A DNA stretch of 8,678 nt from Phycisphaerae bacterium (GTDB taxonomy: Bacteria; Planctomycetota; Phycisphaerae; UBA1845; Fen-1342): contig JALHOX010000048.1 of NCBI GenBank assembly GCA_022842805.1, positions 1 to 8,678 on the forward strand. Reading direction: 5' to 3'. Each line of letters starts with the position of its first letter. The first letter of the stretch is position 1. Both the position numbers and the translations under genes were made by a program. The notes beneath the pieces were generated by a model. It was not told the origin of the DNA. It searched no databases and was given only the letters and a program-made list of their open reading frames with translations. Shown piece by piece: positions 1 to 5,672 of the stretch.

Positions 1-973
1 CATCGAGGCCTGCGCCGCCGCCGGCATCCCGCGCGAGGCCATGAGCTTTTTCCCCACCGACCACGGCGGCGCCGCCGAGCTGCTGCGCCAGGTCGATCGC
101 TCGATGCTCTTCGGCGACGCCAAGACCACCGCCCCGTGGAAGAGCGACCCGCGCGTCGAGCTGCACGGCCCCGGCTACAGCAAAATCGTGCTCGGCGACG
201 ACGAGGCCGACAACTGGCCCAAGCACCTCGACCTGATCGCCAGCAGTATCGCCGCCAACGGCGGCCGCTCGTGCATCAACGCCAGCGGCGTCTGGACTCC
301 GCGCCACGCCCGCGAGATCGCCGCCGCCCTGGCCGAGCGCTTTGCCAAGGTGCAGGCGCTGCCCGTCGACAATCCAAAGGCCGAAATCGCGGCCTTCGCC
401 AATCCCGCGGTGGCCGAGGCCATCAGCGGCAGCATCGACGCCGGCCTGCGCGAGCCGGGCGCAACGGATCTGACCCTGGCGGCTCGCGGCGGCGCATCGC
501 GCCTGGTGAAGCTGGGGAGCGTGGCCTATCTGCTGCCGACGATCGTGCTGATCGACCCGCCGGCCTCCGCAAATGGCGTCGCGCCGGCCGCCGGCGGCGT
601 TGCGGCGACCGGAGGCGTCGCCGGATCGGTCGCCGGTCCCGCGCCCGCGGCTGCCTTCGCGTCCGACGGCACGTCAGCCCGCGAGCGCTACGCCGGCTAT
701 CCGCTCGCCGATCGCGAATTTCTGTTTCCCTACGCCAGCGTGATCGAATGCCCCACAAGCGAGATGCCCGCCGCCGTCGGCGGCACGCTCGTCCTCACCG
801 CCCTCACCCGCGACCGCGACTTCGCCGCCCGCCTCATGGCCGCCGGCAACATCGACCGCCTCAACATCGGCCCGATCCCGACGTTTCAGCTCAGTTGGGA
901 CCAGCCGCACGAGGGCAATCTCTTCGAACACCTCTATCGCCAGCGAGCCTTTCAGATTTCGGATGCGGCGTAG
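1..973 (+). CDS. Aldehyde dehydrogenase superfamily protein (5'-truncated)
   Basis: The reading frame is already open at base 2, so the N-terminal half, including the expected NAD(P)-binding Rossmann part, lies outside the window; 323 residues are visible. The stretch E-LHGPGYSKIV resembles the ALDH motif E-LGGKSP-IV, with the candidate general base at visible residue 53. The motif NGGRSC puts a candidate catalytic cysteine at residue 91. Their 38-residue spacing is close to that of classical ALDHs. The motif REFLFPYASVIEC near residues 238-250 resembles the 'EIFGPV' region. The family oxidises aldehydes or reduces acyl groups using NAD(P); substrate cannot be told. An Ala/Gly/Val-rich low-complexity insert lies at about residues 186-227, between the catalytic and C-terminal parts, and is unusual for the family. 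The stop is 2 bp before the next start, so the two genes are probably co-transcribed. Superfamily assignment is fairly sure; subfamily is not. Confidence 0.75.
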   Translation, partial: IEACAAAGIPREAMSFFPTDHGGAAELLRQVDRSMLFGDAKTTAPWKSDPRVELHGPGYSKIVLGDDEADNWPKHLDLIASSIAANGGRSCINASGVWTPRHAREIAAALAERFAKVQALPVDNPKAEIAAFANPAVAEAISGSIDAGLREPGATDLTLAARGGASRLVKLGSVAYLLPTIVLIDPPASANGVAPAAGGVAATGGVAGSVAGPAPAAAFASDGTSARERYAGYPLADREFLFPYASVIECPTSEMPAAVGGTLVLTALTRDRDFAARLMAAGNIDRLNIGPIPTFQLSWDQPHEGNLFEHLYRQRAFQISDAA

Positions 974-975
974 GG

Positions 976-1683
976 ATGCGCGCCGACGAACTGCAAGCGT
1001 GCCTCAAGCTGCTCGCAGCTGCGCTCGACAGTTTGCGAACGGCCCCGACGCCCGAAAAGGCGTTCTCCGATCGCCGAATCTGGGCGGAGGGTGCAGAACT
1101 TAGTGATTACAGCGTGGCCGACATAATTCCATACGTTGGCAAAGTTCGTTCGACGAGCGCCCGCAGTAATCAGTTTACGATTGAGTTTGCATCAACGGAC
1201 AAAAGCTATCCGTACACGGCTAAGTTCATCCGCCTTCATGACGGTGAGTATCGCGTCACAGGAATGCAATTTGGGTGTCCCGTGTGCTTTGGGGGGCTCG
1301 TTAGCGATCAAGCGAGCTGCCCTTTTTGCGAAGATGAGGGCTCTCACTTCGACCAGCGCGATGACGAGCCAACGCTGCGGCGGCCCGCTGACGTGGCGGG
1401 AGTGATGCCGCTTAGCGACCGCACAACTCGCGCCGATGGATCAATCCTCGGCACCGCGCGCGTCACTCCGCCGCGTCCGCCCTTCGCCGCGGCCCGCTGG
1501 ACGATCATGACAGCGACGATCGTGGGGGCCGCGTGGTTCGCCCACGCCCAGTCGTGGCGCGATCCGATGTTGGGTGCAGTATCGGCCTGCAGCGCGTGCG
1601 TCATCCTGCCCGTTACCGCGATGGCTTTCTGCTCGTGCGCACCTGGCGCAACATCCTGCTCGTCGGCTGGGTGTGGCTGCTGA
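976..1683 (+). CDS. Zinc-ribbon protein with membrane segments, N-terminal part of a probably frameshifted gene
   Basis: The ATG at 976 follows the upstream stop by 2 bp, suggesting translational coupling. The 235-residue product starts with an alpha/beta region (about 1-95). It then has a four-cysteine CPVC-x10-CPFC cluster (Cys 101, 104, 115, 118), the classic spacing of a zinc ribbon. A polar linker leads to hydrophobic stretches at about 176-191 and 198-215. The last 20 or so residues become a Cys/Ser/Gly-rich tail (ending CSSAGCGC) that does not look natural. Over the same DNA, frame 3 encodes a convincing membrane segment and soluble tail. The likely explanation is a single missing base near 1600-1620, so this frame is the front part of one protein ending at 1913. 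Bases from about 1085 to 1330 are visibly less GC-rich than the flanks. I do not recognise a named family. Confidence 0.55.
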   Translation: MRADELQACLKLLAAALDSLRTAPTPEKAFSDRRIWAEGAELSDYSVADIIPYVGKVRSTSARSNQFTIEFASTDKSYPYTAKFIRLHDGEYRVTGMQFGCPVCFGGLVSDQASCPFCEDEGSHFDQRDDEPTLRRPADVAGVMPLSDRTTRADGSILGTARVTPPRPPFAAARWTIMTATIVGAAWFAHAQSWRDPMLGAVSACSACVILPVTAMAFCSCAPGATSCSSAGCGC

Positions 1684-1913
1684 TCTGGCTCACCGCGATC
1701 GGGCAGCGCCGCTGGCTCGAAGCAGAAGCGATCCGCGCCTTCCGCGACGACCGCTACACGTTCCGCTTCTCGGGGATGCGCTTCGACCTCGTCGACGGCA
1801 TGCCCGGCCCCAACTCCAGCGAAGCCGAGTACCAAAGTATGCCCGGCGCCGCCATCGTCCGCGTCCACCGCGACGACACCGGTTACTCGGCACAGCTACT
1901 TGCCAACGACTAG
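1533..1913 (+). CDS. Membrane-anchored C-terminal part of the preceding zinc-ribbon gene (shifted frame)
   Basis: This frame is open from 1416 to the TAG ending at 1913. Its only early start candidates are GTG codons such as 1533, with no obvious ribosome binding site. The first 25 or so residues look like out-of-frame noise. From about 1612 on the protein looks real: RYRDGFLLVRTWRN, then a strongly hydrophobic Trp-rich membrane helix (NILLVGWVWLLIWLTAIG), then a basic/acidic soluble tail of about 70 residues ending in QLLAND. Joining frame 1 to this frame near a CCC run at 1609-1611 gives one protein of about 310 residues with two hydrophobic stretches before the shift and one after it. I therefore read it as the rear half of the 976 gene. 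An independent small membrane protein is possible but less likely. Function is unknown. Confidence 0.4.
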   Translation: MVRPRPVVARSDVGCSIGLQRVRHPARYRDGFLLVRTWRNILLVGWVWLLIWLTAIGQRRWLEAEAIRAFRDDRYTFRFSGMRFDLVDGMPGPNSSEAEYQSMPGAAIVRVHRDDTGYSAQLLAND

Positions 1914-1917
1914 CAAA

Positions 1918-1941
1918 TAGGTTGGGTTTGCACCCAACCTA
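1918..1941 (+). terminator. Hairpin, possible terminator or dispersed repeat
   Basis: A perfect 10-bp stem TAGGTTGGGT / ACCCAACCTA with a TTGC loop starts 4 bp after the stop at 1913. There is no T-run after it, so it is a weak intrinsic terminator at best. The TAGGTTGGG...CCCAACCTA pattern also resembles dispersed palindromic repeats found in many bacterial genomes. Confidence 0.45.
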
Positions 1942-2017
1942 CACGGCAAGCAATGCACAATCACCGCAATTGCGACCGTTAAGATTGTGTTAATTTTGCC
2001 TACCGAAATGCCGGACA

Positions 2018-2049
2018 GAATCGCTCGTCGCCGGCGATTCCGACGAGCG
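2018..2049 (+). promoter_or_regulatory. Two mutually exclusive stem-loops
   Basis: Stem A pairs GAATCGC (2018-2024) with GCGATTC (2034-2040). Stem B pairs CGCTCGTCG (2022-2030) with CGACGAGCG (2041-2049), nine perfect base pairs. They share bases, so only one can form at a time. Role unknown; no downstream T-run. Confidence 0.3.
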
Positions 2050-2250
2050 TGTGGAAGCGGTGACCGCGCGGGCAAAATTCCGCACCATGGGTTGAATCCA
2101 GGGGTCGCCGCGGGCTACGATGATCGCAGTTCGGGAGCGCTGCCGGACGCAGGAAATCGACACGGGCTGGGGAACTGCGCGAGCAGAGAAATCTAAAGCT
2201 GCGACGACGCTGGCTGCCGTGCACGGGGGCATAGTCCGGAATCGTACGTC

Positions 2251-2271
2251 ATTCAGAATCGCGATCTGAAT
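2251..2271 (+). promoter_or_regulatory. Dyad upstream of the dockerin gene
   Basis: ATTCAGA (2251-2257) and TCTGAAT (2265-2271) form a perfect 7-bp inverted repeat around ATCGCGA, 47 bp before the chosen start at 2319. The stretch after it (CCCTTTGTTT) is T-rich. It could be an operator or a weak terminator-like hairpin in the leader. Confidence 0.3.
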
Positions 2272-2306
2272 CCCTTTGTTTGAGTCATGTTTTTCAATGG
2301 ACAGAT

Positions 2307-2312
2307 GGAGAA
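2307..2312 (+). promoter_or_regulatory. Ribosome binding site deciding the start of the dockerin gene
   Basis: GGAGAA lies 6 bp before the ATG at 2319, a good Shine-Dalgarno spacing. In-frame alternatives are the ATG at 2313 (too close to the site), the ATG at 2328 and a TTG at 2280; these fit less well. Confidence 0.55.
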
Positions 2313-2318
2313 ATGAAG

Positions 2319-3482
2319 ATGTACTACATGAAGAATTCGTTCCGTGTGGCCGCCCTCGCGGCCGTCACCGGCTTCGGCGCGTCCATTGCGTCGGCGCAGG
2401 TCACCCTGGACTGGTCCACCGTCGGCAACGCCGGCAACGCGGGTGACCCGAACGCCTTTGGTAGAGGCGGGGTCGCGTACGAGTACCGCATCGGCACCTT
2501 TGAGGTGACCAACGCGCAGTACGCTGCGTTTCTCAACGCCGTCGCCGCGAGCGACCCCAGAGGGCTCTTCAACGCCAGCATGGGCTCGGACCCCCGCGGC
2601 GGCATCACCCGCTCGGGCACCGATGGTTCCTTCACCTACGCCGTGAGGCCCAACATGGGCAACAAGCCCGTGAACTTCGTGAGCTTCTTCGACGCGGCCC
2701 GGATGGCCAACTGGCTGACCAACGGGCAGGGTTCGGGCAGCACCGAGAGCGGCGTGTACACCCTGAACGGCAACATCCTCACCGCCATCACGCGCGACCT
2801 TTCGAATCCCAATCAGGTCTTTCTTCCCACGGAGAACGAGTTTATCAAGGCCGGCTATCACCAACCCGCCAGTGAGGGTGGCGACACCGACAACTTCTGG
2901 CGCTTTGCAACGCGAAGCAACAGCTCGCCGACTGTTGCGTCGGCGACCGCGACCGGCGAAATCGCCAACCCGGGTGCAACGACCGTCAACTACAACTCGG
3001 GCTGCGACTGGAACGGGCAGAACGGCAATGTAACGACTGTCGGTTCGGCCGGGAACACCAGCTTCTACGGTGCGTTCGACATGAACGGCAACGTACGTGA
3101 GTGGATCGAGACCACCGCGTTCGCCCAAGGTTTTCGGGGCCAGATGGGTGGCGATTTGTTTTCCGGTTTCAACCCCAATCCGACCCTCGTCTTTGGACTC
3201 GATCCGGCCTTTGTTAACTATGCTATTCCGACGAGCGAGGGTGTCGACCTGGGATTCCGCTTCGCGAGCCCTGTCGCGCAGCCGGTTGCACTCGTCGGCG
3301 ACATGAATTGCGACAACTTCGTGACGGTCGGCGACATCAGCGCGTTTGTCCTGGCCCTGACCAACCCCGAGCAATACTCGATCGACTTTCCCCAGTGCGA
3401 CATCCTCAACGGCGATGTCAACGAGGACGGGTTTGTGACGGTTGGCGACATCGCGGCCTTCGTGCAGTTGATTATCGGATAA
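2319..3482 (+). CDS. Secreted FGE/SUMF1-fold protein with C-terminal type I dockerin
   Basis: The start at 2319 gives 387 residues. Residues 1-26 are a Sec signal peptide: a basic Lys-Asn-Ser-Phe-Arg start, an Ala-rich core, and cleavage after Ala-Ser-Ala. Residues of about 55-317 form a formylglycine-generating-enzyme/sulfatase-modifying-factor type domain, seen from FEVTNAQYAAFLN, FLPTENEFIKAGY, YGAFDMNGNVREW (250-262) and the closing GFRFAS. The catalytic cysteine pair of true FGEs is absent: the region after NVREW has no Cys, so it is unlikely to convert sulfatase cysteines and may be a binding fold. Residues 327-387 are a dockerin-like pair of calcium loops, DMNCDNFVTVGD (328-339) and DVNEDGFVTVGD (366-377), both with intact acidic positions. 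The product is probably exported and calcium-folded. It stands alone, and a terminator follows. Family call is strong; role is unknown. Confidence 0.88.
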   Translation: MYYMKNSFRVAALAAVTGFGASIASAQVTLDWSTVGNAGNAGDPNAFGRGGVAYEYRIGTFEVTNAQYAAFLNAVAASDPRGLFNASMGSDPRGGITRSGTDGSFTYAVRPNMGNKPVNFVSFFDAARMANWLTNGQGSGSTESGVYTLNGNILTAITRDLSNPNQVFLPTENEFIKAGYHQPASEGGDTDNFWRFATRSNSSPTVASATATGEIANPGATTVNYNSGCDWNGQNGNVTTVGSAGNTSFYGAFDMNGNVREWIETTAFAQGFRGQMGGDLFSGFNPNPTLVFGLDPAFVNYAIPTSEGVDLGFRFASPVAQPVALVGDMNCDNFVTVGDISAFVLALTNPEQYSIDFPQCDILNGDVNEDGFVTVGDIAAFVQLIIG

Positions 3483-3551
3483 GCGATCGTCAGCGCGACC
3501 GCGCCTCGCGATCGTCAACAGATCGGCAAATACGCTCCCAAACGCCGGTGC

Positions 3552-3583
3552 CATGCCGACCGCTCTTGCGGCGGCATGTTTGT
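3552..3583 (+). terminator. Intrinsic terminator of the dockerin gene
   Basis: A stem CATGCCG-A-CCGC closes on GCGG-CGGCATG with a TCTT loop and one bulged A. It is followed by TTTGT, 70 bp past the stop codon. It fits a Rho-independent terminator on the + strand, with a short U-tract. Confidence 0.65.
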
Positions 3584-3650
3584 CGCTGAATAGGCCGACA
3601 AACTCCGCCATTCTCCGCCACGCGCACCATCCGCGGCATGGCCTTTGCGT

Positions 3651-3686
3651 CGCGCAACGGTGTTTCACGTGAAACACCGTTGCGCG
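3651..3686. promoter_or_regulatory. parS: parS centromere-like site inside a 36-bp perfect palindrome
   Basis: Bases 3661-3676 read TGTTTCACGTGAAACA, an exact match to the parS consensus bound by chromosomal ParB proteins (TGTTnCACGTGAAACA). The symmetry runs on without a mismatch: each arm is 18 bp (CGCGCAACGGTGTTTCAC and its complement) and meets at the central CACGTG. It sits in a non-coding gap between convergent genes, 169 bp past the stop of the dockerin gene and 17 bp past the stop of the SRPBCC gene. ParB loads here as a CTP-dependent clamp and spreads, organising the origin region for segregation; that is established for the family and inferred here. No parA or parB gene is in the window. 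The palindrome could also form a transcript hairpin ending the SRPBCC mRNA, but it lacks a T-run. Confidence 0.85.
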
Positions 3687-3702
3687 GCCGCCCGCACGCC
3701 CA

Positions 3703-4515
3703 TCAACCCGACTGCGGCATCGGGAAGCGCTCGCTCATCCACTTCTGCCACGCCGGCTCATCGCGCGCGATCGCGGTCTTGCCGTTTTCGCCATAGAGAT
3801 AGACGCTCAGGCACACCATCACCATCCCGCCGCAGGCGAACGCGCCGACATATGCCGTCCCCGGCGCGGGCGAGTCGAGGCGGAGCAGCATGGTGCTCTT
3901 GTGCGATCCCTTGCCGAGCGCGTCCACCACGCCCGTCGTGCGCGGAAAGCCGGCCGGGGCGCTCCAGGGTTGCCCCTCGCGCAGGTGAATGAGCCCCAGC
4001 TCCCCGCCCGCTTTTTCCCATGCTTTGGCGTCCGATTCGCCGGAAAAGCCCACGAGTTGCATGGTCGAGCAGGGCATGCCCTTGAAGTGCTCCAGGTACA
4101 TCCGCAGGATGCGGAAGTAGGCCGGCCAGCCTTGCTCCAGACCGTTGAGCTGGTTGTCCCAGTCGTCGGTGCTGGCGAAGAGGCTGTGGACCACGCGCAC
4201 GACGCACTTGCCGCCGGCCCGCGCCTCCACGGTCCACTCCGTCGCCACTTTCGGGGTGCCGGGCATGCCGAGGTCGCCTTCGGCCACGAAGCGCCGCGGC
4301 GCGTCCCATGCGACGATCGTCGCCGGCGAGTCCATCCCCGGCCCAAAATTGCTGACGATCTCGCCGCCGTTGCGCTCCTCCATCCGCGTGGGGACGAACC
4401 ACGACGAGACGCCGGGGCCGGTCGCGATCGCCGCCCAGACTTCCTCGGGCGTTCCCTTCACTTCGACTTCGACCTGAATCGATCGGCGACCGGATGGATC
4501 TTTCTGTACGCTCAT
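3703..4515 (-). CDS. SRPBCC (AHSA1/START-like) domain protein
   Basis: The 270-residue product opens with a beta strand and the helix-grip pattern typical of AHSA1-type SRPBCC proteins: SIQVEVEVKGTPEEVWAAIATGPGVSSWFVP (12-42), then strand pairs including ATIVAWDAPRRFVAEG and TEWTVEA, and the long closing helix DWDNQLNGLEQGWPAYFRILRMYLEHF (118-144). The fold makes a hydrophobic cavity for small ligands. The remaining 125 residues form a C-terminal extension, possibly a second degenerate copy of the fold. No signal peptide or membrane segment, so cytoplasmic. The ATG is preceded by AAAGGA at a 9-bp spacing. It lies downstream of the HTH regulator on the same strand, a common arrangement in which a regulator controls an adjacent SRPBCC gene. 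Ligand is not known. Confidence 0.85.
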   Translation of the reverse strand: MSVQKDPSGRRSIQVEVEVKGTPEEVWAAIATGPGVSSWFVPTRMEERNGGEIVSNFGPGMDSPATIVAWDAPRRFVAEGDLGMPGTPKVATEWTVEARAGGKCVVRVVHSLFASTDDWDNQLNGLEQGWPAYFRILRMYLEHFKGMPCSTMQLVGFSGESDAKAWEKAGGELGLIHLREGQPWSAPAGFPRTTGVVDALGKGSHKSTMLLRLDSPAPGTAYVGAFACGGMVMVCLSVYLYGENGKTAIARDEPAWQKWMSERFPMPQSG

Positions 4516-4632
4516 GTTCCTGAGTCCTTTGCACGTTCGTTTCGGGGCACTTCGTCTTATGCAAATGCCGGCGGGAGTGTGAGTTCGATGAACACACTCT
4601 GCGGGTTACATCCGGGTCATCTCCGGCCCTGT

Positions 4633-4664
4633 CGCCGTTCGGGGGTCGAACATCGACGACGGCG
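4633..4664 (-). other. Nested hairpin between regulator and SRPBCC gene
   Basis: An outer stem CGCCGT / ACGGCG (4633-4638 with 4659-4664) encloses an inner stem GTCGA-ACA-TCGAC (4645-4657). A further imperfect stem, GAGTGTG / CACACTC, lies at 4575-4599. Both fall in the 204-bp gap and could attenuate or protect a read-through transcript. No T-run is visible. The rest of the gap shows no gene. Confidence 0.25.
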
Positions 4665-4719
4665 CGTCCGTCTTCGGAATCGCTCGGTGCACGTCTCGGC
4701 GAAAGGGGAGTCCAACGGC

Positions 4720-5325
4720 CTACGCCTCCGGCGCCACGGGCGTCGGATAGGCCCCGACCATCACCCGATGCCGCCGGCCGCCCGCTGCGGATTCATCGTG
4801 ATAGCGCGCCACCAGCCCGGCGACGGCCGCGGTCAGCTCGTTGCTAAACGCGGCCCGCTCTTCGGCGGAGCGGAATCGCACTTCGGTATCGATCGAAAGC
4901 GTTGCGAGGCGCTTGTTCAGATCCTCGGCCTTGCCCATCAACTGGCCGACCTCGCGGACAACGCGGCCCGCCAGCGCCACCAGATAGCTGGCGGAGAGCC
5001 GGTCCATTCCCTTCCCATCGCCCCCGCGCTCGGGGTCGGCCGCGACCGGGCCGAGAGCCGCGGGTGAGACGACATAGGACGACGCAGTCGCCACCAGCCG
5101 CCGCTCGGTGAGCCCGCCCCAGCGTTTTTTCTCCGCGACGCGCACCAGTCCATGCCGTTCGAGCGTGCGCAGGTGGTAATTGACCTTTTGTCGGGGCAAG
5201 CCCATGCGGCCGGCCAGGGTCGCGGCCGAAACGGGGGTCCGCAGCTCCGACAGCAGCCGGCTTCGGACCGGGTCGAGCGCTACGCCGGCGGCGAACGGGT
5301 CGTCGATGACGCGAAGGTCGATCAT
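4720..5325 (-). CDS. ArsR-like winged helix-turn-helix transcriptional regulator
   Basis: From the ATG at 5325 the product has 201 residues. A winged HTH occupies about residues 10-85: LDPVRSRLLSEL, then SAATLAGRMGLPRQKVNYHLRTLERHGLV with the helix-turn-helix at about 33-61, then a basic wing KKRWGGLTERRLV. The QKVNYHLRTLE recognition helix is typical of ArsR/HTH_20-type repressors. The C-terminal half is mostly helical (SASYLVALAGRVVREVGQLMGKAEDLNKRLATL) and is probably for dimerisation. No metal-binding Cys pair is seen, so it is not a classical metal sensor. A TTG at 5334 is a longer start option, but it would lie directly against the -10 box of the probable promoter, which favours 5325. 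A 24-bp palindrome over the -35 box suggests autorepression. The SRPBCC gene downstream is the likely target or partner. Confidence 0.82.
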   Translation of the reverse strand: MIDLRVIDDPFAAGVALDPVRSRLLSELRTPVSAATLAGRMGLPRQKVNYHLRTLERHGLVRVAEKKRWGGLTERRLVATASSYVVSPAALGPVAADPERGGDGKGMDRLSASYLVALAGRVVREVGQLMGKAEDLNKRLATLSIDTEVRFRSAEERAAFSNELTAAVAGLVARYHDESAAGGRRHRVMVGAYPTPVAPEA

Positions 5326-5334
5326 TCCAGGCAA

Positions 5335-5361
5335 ATTATCATTGACAAATTAATTTGTCAA
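5335..5361 (-). promoter_or_regulatory. Probable promoter of the HTH regulator
   Basis: Read on the - strand, TTGACA (5361-5356) is a perfect -35 box, and GATAAT (5340-5335) is a five-of-six -10 box with a short 15-bp spacer; an alternative TAATTT (5338-5333) gives 17 bp. Transcription would begin within a few bases of the ATG at 5325, so the message may be leaderless or nearly so; no good ribosome binding site is seen. Confidence 0.5.
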
Positions 5362-5363
5362 TG
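5340..5363. promoter_or_regulatory. 24-bp perfect palindromic operator
   Basis: Half-site CATTGACAAATT is followed immediately by its exact reverse complement, giving an AT-rich island in GC-rich DNA. It covers the -35 box of the HTH regulator gene, 15 bp from its ATG, as expected for a dimeric winged-HTH autorepressor. Confidence 0.65.
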
Positions 5364-5591
5364 GTTTTCGACGGGGATTGCGAGTTGTTTTGATTGCCGT
5401 CCCCAACGCCGACAGCCAGCCCCTATTTGCCCGATAAAACCGCCCTGATTCGCCGCGAAATCGCGAATGCGATGGTCCGGCGGTCCCTCACCAAATTTTT
5501 CTGGCGATTCGCGAACCAATGCGGCGACTGCTGCGTAATGACTGGTGAAGGGCAACGCCACACGCCCTATGAAAAGCTTCTCCTCCCTCCG
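5364..5591. other. Non-coding spacer between regulator promoter and transporter terminator
   Basis: I see no supported gene. A 94-codon frame on the - strand (5642-5358) runs through both the strong hairpin and the operator, which argues against coding. A short stem ATTCGC / GCGAAT lies at 5448-5468. No promoter can be named with confidence. Confidence 0.35.
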
Positions 5592-5634
5592 TGCCCCGCG
5601 GGCGTCGCAGAACACGTGCGACGCCCGCGGGGCA
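5592..5634 (-). terminator. Strong hairpin terminator of the ABC transporter operon
   Basis: A perfect 18-bp stem (TGCCCCGCGGGCGTCGCA and its complement) encloses a 7-base loop at 5610-5616. It begins 38 bp beyond the ATPase stop at 5673. In the - direction no T-run follows, so it may act as a transcript end-protecting hairpin as much as a classical terminator. Confidence 0.6.
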
Positions 5635-5672
5635 TTTCGCACTTTGGACCCGCCCGACGTCGCCGAGGGGAG

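Larger units (their letters stand above)
1914..2318 (+). other. Intergenic region with several hairpins; leader of the dockerin gene
   Basis: No convincing gene is seen. Short open frames on both strands here (for example 1987-2196 + and 1990-2232 -) have arginine-rich, non-protein-like composition. The stretch holds a 10-bp hairpin just after the upstream stop (1918-1941), two overlapping hairpins at 2018-2049, and a dyad at 2251-2271, each listed separately. It must contain the promoter for the gene starting at 2319, but I see no unambiguous -35/-10 pair. Confidence 0.5.

Noticed and set aside
136..975. Frame 1 extension upstream of the zinc-ribbon gene
   Set aside because: It is a shadow of the ALDH-like gene with extreme Arg content; only the part from 976 looks protein-like.
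3483..3517. Direct repeat GCGATCGTCA (3483-3492 and 3508-3517)
   Set aside because: Only two 10-bp copies rich in the frequent CGATCG word; no further structure to support a function or a CRISPR-like array.
2253..3677. 474-codon open frame on the - strand starting MFHVKH
   Set aside because: It is antisense to the dockerin gene, its composition is Arg/Gly/Val-rich without domains, and its first codons are simply the parS palindrome read as protein, a common misannotation.
3901..5067. 388-codon + strand frame
   Set aside because: It runs antisense across the SRPBCC gene, the intergenic gap and the regulator, with His/Arg-rich composition and no motifs.
5358..5642. 94-codon - strand frame between regulator and ATPase genes
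   Set aside because: It covers the strong hairpin and the operator palindrome, so coding is unlikely.
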